NCBI GenBank assembly: GCA_016213625.1
Contig: JACQZZ010000106.1
Location: forward strand, 1 to 64,000
Direction of reading: 5' to 3'
DNA: 64,000 nt
Source: Actinomycetota bacterium
Lineage (GTDB): Bacteria > Actinomycetota > Acidimicrobiia > Acidimicrobiales > Ilumatobacteraceae
Position numbers and translations under genes: made by a program. Each line of letters starts with the position of its first letter. Position 1 is the stretch's first letter. Below the pieces are notes generated by a model that did no database searches, was not told where the DNA came from, and saw nothing but the letters and a program-made list of their open reading frames with translations. Shown here in pieces: positions 58,832 to 64,000 of this stretch.

Positions 58832-59449
58832 ATGAAGAAGATCCTGTTGGCGCCGGTCGCGTTCGGTGCGCTGCTGTTCAGCGCGTGCGGCGACGGCACC
58901 ACGGCCACCACGTCCAGTGTGGTCAACCTCGAGAGCACGAACTACAACACGCTCGCCACCACCGCCAGCACGTTGCCGCAGACCACGCTCGTCGGCGCCA
59001 CGGTGCCGGCGGGTCAGGCCACCACCGAGATCACCGAGTACACGGTGCAGGCCGGCGATGTGCCGTTCACCGTGGCCAATCGCTACGGCATCACGGTCGA
59101 TGCGCTCCAGTTGGCCAACGTCGACACGCCCGGCTACGGCGCGTTCTACGTGGGTCTGAAGATCAAGATCCCGGCCGGCGCCATCACGCCCAGCAGCACC
59201 GTTCCCACGGAGACCACCCTGTCCGCCACCCCCAGCGAGACCACCACCACCCTCGCCGGTGGCGGCTCGAACTGCGCGCAGGGCAGCTACACCATCGTCG
59301 AGGGCGACCTGCCCGGCACGGTGGCGCAGAAGTTCGACGTCACGGTCGATCAGCTGGATGCGGCCAACGTGAACACCAAGGGCTACACGAACTTCATCGT
59401 CGGCGTGAAGATCATCATCCCGGCCAGTTCCGCCAGCGGCTGCGCCTGA
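58832..59449 (+). CDS. lipoprotein with two LysM domains
   Basis: A 205-residue exported protein: signal peptide with lipobox FSAC (Cys19), Thr/Ser linker, a first LysM (EYTVQAGDVPFTVANRYGIT to VGLKIKIPAG), a Thr-rich spacer, and a second LysM (SYTIVEGDLPGTVAQKFDVT to VGVKIIIPAS). LysM binds peptidoglycan GlcNAc, so it tethers to the wall from the membrane. No catalytic domain is present. TAGGCT (58819-58824) is 8 bp before the ATG (leaderless). Confidence 0.88.
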   Translation: MKKILLAPVAFGALLFSACGDGTTATTSSVVNLESTNYNTLATTASTLPQTTLVGATVPAGQATTEITEYTVQAGDVPFTVANRYGITVDALQLANVDTPGYGAFYVGLKIKIPAGAITPSSTVPTETTLSATPSETTTTLAGGGSNCAQGSYTIVEGDLPGTVAQKFDVTVDQLDAANVNTKGYTNFIVGVKIIIPASSASGCA

Positions 59450-59458
59450 CCCCGCCGA

Positions 59459-60010
59459 TCAGCTCCTGACCACACTGACGGTGGTCTTCATCCACGGATG
59501 AATGACGCACATGAACCGATGCACGCCGGCCGAGAGGCCCGACACGTCGGTGCTGTGGCCGGCGTCGACGAAGTGCGGATCACCGATCCATTCCGCGAGT
59601 GGGAGCCCGTGGTTCGGGAGCGCCTCGTTGAGCGGCGGCACGATGCCACCACCGAACGCGACGACCTCGGTGAAGGAGTGTGCCTCGCCGCCCTGGTTCA
59701 CGACATGGAGGGTCGTGCCGACCTTCACCTTCAACGACGTCGGCTTGTTGCGCCACTTCTCGTGACCACCGATCGATGGTGTCAGCGTCGCCAGGACTTC
59801 GTCGAAGGTGACGTCGCCGTCGCCCACGCACGTACCGTCGCCGAGGGCGGCGTTGAACGAGGCGGGTTCGCATTCGTCGCGCATGCGGACCTCGACACGT
59901 CGGCTGTCGGCCGAGGTGACGGTGGTGGCGGCGGTCAGGGTGCCGGCGAGCAGGGCACCGGTGAGGCCCAGTCGTACGAGGGCGCGCGCGGTTCGGGGTT
60001 GGTGCTGCAT
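59459..60010 (-). CDS. exported cupredoxin (plastocyanin-like) protein
   Basis: A 183-residue protein with a signal peptide (cleavage near TVTSADS, residues 33-36) and a blue-copper domain. The first copper His lies in GEAHSFTEV, and the Cys-His-Met set in RFMCVIHPWMKTTVSV, spaced Cys-x2-His-x2-Met. Two further cysteines near RDECEPASF and DGTCVGDGD could form a disulfide. It likely carries electrons or binds copper outside the cell. GGAG lies 8 bases before the ATG on this strand. Confidence 0.82.
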   Translation of the reverse strand: MQHQPRTARALVRLGLTGALLAGTLTAATTVTSADSRRVEVRMRDECEPASFNAALGDGTCVGDGDVTFDEVLATLTPSIGGHEKWRNKPTSLKVKVGTTLHVVNQGGEAHSFTEVVAFGGGIVPPLNEALPNHGLPLAEWIGDPHFVDAGHSTDVSGLSAGVHRFMCVIHPWMKTTVSVVRS

Positions 60011-60139
60011 CTGGTGTGCTCCAATCGGGTGGTGAACACGGGATTCGTCGCAGGAATTGCCAACGCGACTCGAAGGTAAACCTGGCGGTGTCGAGCGTCA
60101 ATCGGACCTCAGAACTACGGCGCAGGAGGGTCCGCGGTC

Positions 60140-60155
60140 GGCCCGCGGTCGGGCC
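60140..60155 (-). terminator. hairpin at the end of the VOC gene
   Basis: GGCCCG-CGGT-CGGGCC is a perfect 6-bp stem with a 4-base loop that touches the stop codon of the minus-strand VOC gene. No U-run follows. Confidence 0.35.
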
Positions 60156-60817
60156 TACACCAGGCGAACGGTGACACCGCAGATGCGCAACTCGTCGCCG
60201 GCACGACGCCGGTCGGTGGCCACGAGTTCGAGTTCGTCGAGTCCCTCGCCACGCACCCCGGCCGGCTGGAAGGTGACTGCGTGCTCCAGCCCCGCAGCGT
60301 GCCACCGGCGGCGCATCGCTGCAGGGTCCTTGGCGCCGATCACCACACCGGCGATGGCGGTGACCACTGATGTTTCCTGGTGTGCCACCCAATCGGGGCC
60401 GCCCCACTTCCACGCGCCGTTGGGCACCGGCTGGTCGATGCTGGTGATCGCGCCGCCGACGTCGGCGGGGTGGAGGTGACGACCGCGGATCTCGGGGAGG
60501 TCGCCGCGCCACACGATGCGGATGTTCTCGCGCTCCAGAGCCGCCTCGCGGTCGTCGAGGTCGTCGACTTCGTAGATCACCATGTAGCCGCCGTCGCCGC
60601 CGCGCTTGTCGAGCAGCCGACCGGCGGTGGTGCCCTCCTGGGTGGGGGCGACGACCTCGAGGAACTGGTCACCGATCATCATCAGCGCGTTGTGCAGTCC
60701 GAAGAACTCCACCCCGGGGTCGTGGTAGCAGACCTTCAGCCCGAGCTTCGTGCACAGCTCGTCGACCACGGGGTCGAGGTCTCGCGCCACCAGTGCCACC
60801 TGTCGCAACCTGATCAT
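60155..60817 (-). CDS. VOC family protein (two modules)
   Basis: A 220-residue protein starting IRLRQVALVARDLDPVVDELCTKLGLKVCYHD, with LHNALMMIGDQFLEVVAPTQ as the end of the first module and a second module from TSVVTAIAGVVIGAKDPAAMRRRWHAAGLE. This resembles Glyoxalase_3-like or dioxygenase-type VOC proteins; metal ligands are not clear and activity is unknown. An AAGGCT hexamer precedes the ATG by 8 bp. It is divergent from the DUF480 gene, 40 bp apart. Confidence 0.8.
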   Translation of the reverse strand: MIRLRQVALVARDLDPVVDELCTKLGLKVCYHDPGVEFFGLHNALMMIGDQFLEVVAPTQEGTTAGRLLDKRGGDGGYMVIYEVDDLDDREAALERENIRIVWRGDLPEIRGRHLHPADVGGAITSIDQPVPNGAWKWGGPDWVAHQETSVVTAIAGVVIGAKDPAAMRRRWHAAGLEHAVTFQPAGVRGEGLDELELVATDRRRAGDELRICGVTVRLV

Positions 60818-60857
60818 GGGTGAGAGCCTTGCAGGCCGGATGGGTATCGTGCGCACC

Positions 60858-61508
60858 ATGCTGACCGTGATCGAAGGCCGTGTGGTGGGGTGCCTGCTCG
60901 AGAAGGAGCGCACCGTTCCCGATCAGTACCCGCTCACGCTGAACACGCTGGTGTCGGCGTGCAACCAGAGCACGTCACGCGAACCGGTGATGCATCTCGA
61001 CGACCACGAGGTCGATGCGGCGCTCACGTCGCTGAAGGCACAGGGCCTGCTGCGATTCGTGCACCCGAGCCACGGCCGCAGCGTCACGCGCTATCGCCAG
61101 ATCGTCGACGAGGTGTGGGAACTGGAGCCCGACGCGACGGCGGTGGTCGGAGTGCTCCTGCTGCGCGGCCCGCAGACCGCGGCCGAGCTGCGTCAGCGCA
61201 CGGAGCGTCTCCACGAGTTCGCCAACGTCGACGAGGTCGAGGCCGTGCTGCGCCGCCTGGCCGAGGGCGGCATGGTGCAACCGCTCGAACGGCTGCACGG
61301 CCAGAAGGAAGCGCGCTGGCAGCAACTGCTCGCCGAGGAGATCGAGGTGCAGCAGGCGGCACCGGTCATCTCCTCGGAGTCGGTGAAAGGCAGCGTGTCC
61401 GACCGCATCGCCGAACTCGAGGCCAGAGTCGCCCGCCTGGAATCCGCCCTCGCCGACCTGTTGCCCGACCCACAGGAGAACAGCGACGTCCCGGCGGCCG
61501 GCGACTGA
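60858..61508 (+). CDS. DUF480 (YceH) family protein
   Basis: A 216-residue protein with two winged-helix domains. GRVVGCLLEKERTVPDQYPLTLNTLVSACNQSTSREPVM at residues 6-44 is the DUF480 hallmark; the second domain contains GVLLLRGPQTAAELRQRTERLHEF, and a short coiled coil (DRIAELEARVARLESALADLL) ends the protein. The role is unknown. ATG 60858 gives the standard start and lies 8 bp after TATCGT (60845-60850), so a leaderless mRNA is likely. Confidence 0.95.
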   Translation: MLTVIEGRVVGCLLEKERTVPDQYPLTLNTLVSACNQSTSREPVMHLDDHEVDAALTSLKAQGLLRFVHPSHGRSVTRYRQIVDEVWELEPDATAVVGVLLLRGPQTAAELRQRTERLHEFANVDEVEAVLRRLAEGGMVQPLERLHGQKEARWQQLLAEEIEVQQAAPVISSESVKGSVSDRIAELEARVARLESALADLLPDPQENSDVPAAGD

Positions 61509-61602
61509 CCACCGGCGACTGAGTCGTGGCCCGCGTGAGCCGGCCCAGCCGGGCACCCGCAAATCGTTGTCGAGATTTGGATGCGGCTGACAGTCTCGTG
61601 AG

Positions 61603-61869
61603 ATGAGCCGCATCCCACCGGAGTCAGTCACCTGTGCCGCCGTCACGATCCGGCGTTGGCACATCGCAGACGCGGCTGCGTTGAACGAGGCCGGGTTCTC
61701 CGTCGACGGCATCGAAGCCCTCGAGATCGTCCATGACGCGGCGAACACTGCGAGCGCACGGGTGCCCCACAGGGTGGGCTTCATCCGTGTGGCGGACATG
61801 CCAGTCGAGCCTTCGGCACCGGGTGAGGTCGGCATCGACGTGACCTGGCGTCTCCATCGACCACTGTGA
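61603..61869 (+). pseudogene. internally deleted GNAT acetyltransferase remnant
   Basis: An 88-codon frame. The N-terminal part (TCAAVTIRRWHIADAAALNEA) matches the start of RimJ/RimL-like GNAT proteins, and from about residue 39 it reads like their C terminus (EIVHDAANTASARVPHRVGF...GEVGIDVTWRL). The central 80-90 residues with the acetyl-CoA motif A are missing, so the product should be inactive. It is intact as a frame and might be expressed, but a decayed gene is the better reading. No good ribosome site is seen. Confidence 0.6.
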
Positions 61870-61908
61870 GCCGGTCCGCTCCTTGCAAAGAAATCTCCAC
61901 GAAAGGGG

Positions 61909-61941
61909 TTGACTTCTCGCTTCGATCGAACTAGTGTTCGT
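61909..61941 (+). promoter_or_regulatory. SOS promoter with perfect LexA box, DUF222 gene
   Basis: TTGACT (61909-61914) and TAGTGT (61932-61937) are 17 bp apart. The LexA box TCGAAC-TAGT-GTTCGT (61926-61941) is a perfect CGAAC-N4-GTTCG and covers the -10 element, so LexA binding would exclude polymerase. Predicted start near 61944, leader about 98 nt. Confidence 0.85.
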
Positions 61942-62041
61942 TCTGCCTTCCCCGGCGTATCACGTCTTCGGACGTCGTCAACCGACCGACACCATCGCCC
62001 CGTGATGTGGGGTGCGTGTCCTTGATGCGAGGGGAGGGACC

Positions 62042-63310
62042 ATGGCCGCACAGTGCACGAGCGTCGTTGCACACATCGCCGTCGACCATTCGTTGCCCCA
62101 CGCACTCGTCGACGACGTGTTGGGGCCGGATGTCGACGTGGCGTTCGCTGCGGCGGATCGTCTGGCCGCATGGGTCGAGGCCCAGCGCCTGCGGCTCGTC
62201 GCAGCGGTGCGCACCGAGGGGCGTTCGCCGCTCGAGTTGGTGAACGGTCAGTCGCCGCACGCCACGACGGCGTCGCTGGCGCGAGTCGAGCGACGAGCCG
62301 ACGTCGGCGCACTGTTCCCGTCGTTCGTCACGTCGCTGGAGCGCGGTGAGTCGTCGGTGTCGCACCTCGATCGGCTGGGCGAGGCGTTGCGGCGCCTGCT
62401 CCCGCACGAGCGCGACCAACTCGCCGGCGACGCCGCTCATCTGCTGACCATTGCCACTGCGGTGAGTGCCGCCCGGTTCGGGCGTCATCTCGCCCGCGAG
62501 GTCGCGCCGCTCGAACGGATCCGACCTGTCCCCGATGATGCGACCGGATCCGACGATCCCGCCGAGGCGCGACTCGCGGCCCAGCAGGTCGGCATCCGGC
62601 TCACCTCACACACGGATCGCGACACGGGAATGGCCGTCTACCGATTGGCGCTCGATCCGTTGCGTACGATCTCGTTCGAGCAACGATTGTCCGCCATGGT
62701 CGAGGCCCTCCATCATGGGCCACCCATTCCTGGCTGCCCCGTCGATCCGGTGGAACGACAGTCGTTTCTCCGTGCCCACGCGCTGCTCCTGATGCTCGAC
62801 GGGCAGGGCGGCAACCGTCGCGGTGGTGCCGAGGTGATCGTCGTGATCGACCACACCGTTCCCGACGACGAACCCGATGTCGATTGGGGCCAGCCGGTCG
62901 ACATCCCGCAGCGCGTCCTGGACGAGTTGCTCGGGGCACCGACCACGAAGGTGATCGAGGTGGCCGTCCGCAATGGCGTCGTCATCGCTGCGCCCGGCGA
63001 GCTCGACCTCGGGCGTTCCACGCGCCTGGCCAATCGCGCCCAACGACGAGCACTCCGCGCCCTGTACCGCGGCTGCGGCGTTCCGGGCTGCGACGTCGGG
63101 TTCGACCGGTGCACCATCCACCACGTCATCTGGTGGCGACACGGTGGCGGTACCGATCTGCAGAACTTGATCCCCTTGTGCGGCCGTCACCACCACCTGG
63201 TGCACGACCGCGGCTGGCAGCTTCGCCTCGGCGCTCACCGGGAACTCTCCGTCACCACACCGTCCGGACGGGTGATGACCACCGGGCCGCCCCGGCGGTG
63301 GGCCGCCTGA
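62042..63310 (+). CDS. DUF222/HNH endonuclease protein (13E12 type), SOS-regulated
   Basis: A 422-residue protein with an N-terminal DUF222 helical domain (about residues 25-300) and a C-terminal HNH nuclease: RALRALYRGCGVPGCDVGF, then CTIHHVIWWRHGGGTDLQNLIPLCGRHHHLVH with the zinc cysteines and the His-Asn-His metal site. Proteins of this kind are the 13E12 repeat family of mycobacteria, several of which belong to the LexA regulon. GGGGAGGG lies just before ATG 62042, which decides the start. The DNA target and role are unknown. Confidence 0.9.
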   Translation: MAAQCTSVVAHIAVDHSLPHALVDDVLGPDVDVAFAAADRLAAWVEAQRLRLVAAVRTEGRSPLELVNGQSPHATTASLARVERRADVGALFPSFVTSLERGESSVSHLDRLGEALRRLLPHERDQLAGDAAHLLTIATAVSAARFGRHLAREVAPLERIRPVPDDATGSDDPAEARLAAQQVGIRLTSHTDRDTGMAVYRLALDPLRTISFEQRLSAMVEALHHGPPIPGCPVDPVERQSFLRAHALLLMLDGQGGNRRGGAEVIVVIDHTVPDDEPDVDWGQPVDIPQRVLDELLGAPTTKVIEVAVRNGVVIAAPGELDLGRSTRLANRAQRRALRALYRGCGVPGCDVGFDRCTIHHVIWWRHGGGTDLQNLIPLCGRHHHLVHDRGWQLRLGAHRELSVTTPSGRVMTTGPPRRWAA

Positions 63311-63385
63311 CCAGCGGGGTTCGGTCGCTCCTTGACAACTGAAGAACGCGGCAACATCGAATGGCCGCGCGCGGCTCCGTCCTGC

Positions 63386-64000
63386 TCAGCCGAGGTCGGG
63401 CCAGCGGCGCTGTTGGCGACGGCGCTGGCCGGCCTTGCCGAGCTTGCGGTGCTCGGCGAGGGCCCACTGGCGGCGCCAGCTGTTGTGCTCGGGGCCGGTG
63501 AGCTTCGGGTTGGTACCCGCGGCGGATCGCACGCGAGCCGTCCAGAAGTCGGTGAGCGCCTCGTCGCCGAGCGCCGTCACGGCGGCTTCGATGCGGGCGT
63601 TGAAGCGGCGGGTGTTCTCGCCCTCCTGCGGCCACAGCGGGGCACCGAAGACCACCTTCGTGCTGCCGGGCTTGGGGCGCTTCATGCCCTTGCCGTAGAT
63701 GCTGCCCGTGCCGTCGATGAACACCGGCACCACCGGCGCACCGGTGCGGCCGGCGAGGTACGCGGCACCGCCCTTGAACTCCTGGCCCCAACCATCGGGG
63801 GAGCGACCGCCCTCGGGGTAGATCACCAGGCTCCAGCCGGTGTCGATGAGTCGACGCAGTTCGTCGCTGCTCTTGCGGGTGGTCACCTCGCGCTCGATGG
63901 GGAACGCGTTCAGCGCCAGCGCGGCCAGGTTGCCCTTCATCCGCTTGTCGAAGAAGTAGTCGGCCGCGGCGGCGACCACCAGGTGCTTGCGGAACTCCTC
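63386..64000 (-). CDS. PlsC-like lysophospholipid acyltransferase, C-terminal part
   Basis: The gene runs in from the right edge; the first visible residues are EEFRKHLVVAAAADYFFDKRM, and the N terminus with the catalytic HX4D motif is outside. Inside are LALNAFPIERE, the PlsC block LVIYPEGGRSPDGWGQEFKGGAAYLAG (EGxRS motif), and APVVPVFIDGTGSIYGKG. About 205 residues are visible. It transfers acyl groups to lysophosphatidate or a related lipid at the membrane. The basic C-terminal tail (LGKAGQRRRQQRRW) may bind the membrane surface. Confidence 0.85.
   Translation of the reverse strand, partial: EEFRKHLVVAAAADYFFDKRMKGNLAALALNAFPIEREVTTRKSSDELRRLIDTGWSLVIYPEGGRSPDGWGQEFKGGAAYLAGRTGAPVVPVFIDGTGSIYGKGMKRPKPGSTKVVFGAPLWPQEGENTRRFNARIEAAVTALGDEALTDFWTARVRSAAGTNPKLTGPEHNSWRRQWALAEHRKLGKAGQRRRQQRRWPDLG

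Noticed and set aside
63332..63360. TTGACAACTG... as a promoter after the DUF222 gene
   Set aside because: The -35-like hexamer has no convincing -10 at 16-19 bp and no plus-strand gene follows within the window.

Overview
The window reads as one continuous, gene-dense stretch of a high-GC actinobacterial chromosome, most likely from the Acidimicrobiia (Ilumatobacter-like), although I cannot run a phylogeny. The reasons are strong GC bias at third codon positions, actinobacterial families (DUF2469 between rplS and yraN, LigB-type DNA ligase, DUF222/HNH protein, DUF480, DUF4190), the lexA/LysM/nrdR gene order known from mycobacteria, B12-dependent ribonucleotide reductase, and many promoters whose -10 hexamer (TANNNT) sits 7-10 nt before the start codon, as expected for leaderless mRNAs. 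I see no prophage, insertion sequence, CRISPR array or rRNA. About 60 protein genes, two tRNA genes and a set of regulatory sites cover almost all of it.

Layout. 1-3.5 kb: end of rplS, DUF2469, yraN, an SDR, a 36-aa membrane protein, a crotonase and a membrane protein. 3.5-10.6 kb (minus): rpe followed by an AddB-like/AddA-like helicase-nuclease pair. 10.6-16.6 kb: TrmA/RumA-type methyltransferase, two tandem flavodoxin-fold oxidoreductases, MFS transporter, SDR, GNAT, quinone reductase. 16.7-16.9 kb: tRNA-Lys and tRNA-His (minus). 17-19.8 kb: class III aminotransferase, a membrane protein, DUF983. 20-28 kb: recA, VOC protein, then the tight run miaB-miaA-dapF-hflX-dapC-like-membrane protein. 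28-30.7 kb: lexA, divergent LysM protein, nrdR, M14 peptidase lipoprotein. 30.7-37 kb: RibD-like reductase, molybdopterin oxidoreductase, a 537-bp structured non-coding region, nrdJ. 37-41.6 kb: LuxR regulator, ODP-type metallo-beta-lactamase protein, ECF sigma factor with two membrane proteins. 41.6-52.7 kb: DUF3048 lipoprotein, DUF389, serine esterase/beta-lactamase, crotonase, DUF1697, SDR, eRF1-like protein, ligB, tdk, pirin, DUF4190, YihY/BrkB. 52.8-58.8 kb: gltB-gltD. 58.8-64 kb: LysM lipoprotein, cupredoxin, VOC, DUF480, a GNAT remnant, DUF222/HNH, and an acyltransferase running off the right edge.

How the parts work together. The clearest system is an SOS circuit. A LexA box of form CGAAC-N4-GTTCG lies inside the recA promoter, several lie between lexA and the divergent LysM (YneA/ChiZ-like) gene, and one perfect copy lies exactly over the -10 element of the DUF222/HNH nuclease gene. 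recA also carries a second promoter matching the mycobacterial RecA-NDp (PafBC) motif. DNA precursor supply is represented by nrdR, nrdJ and tdk, and end processing by the AddAB-like pair. The most unexplained element is a long-stem structured RNA candidate upstream of nrdJ (33801-33958).
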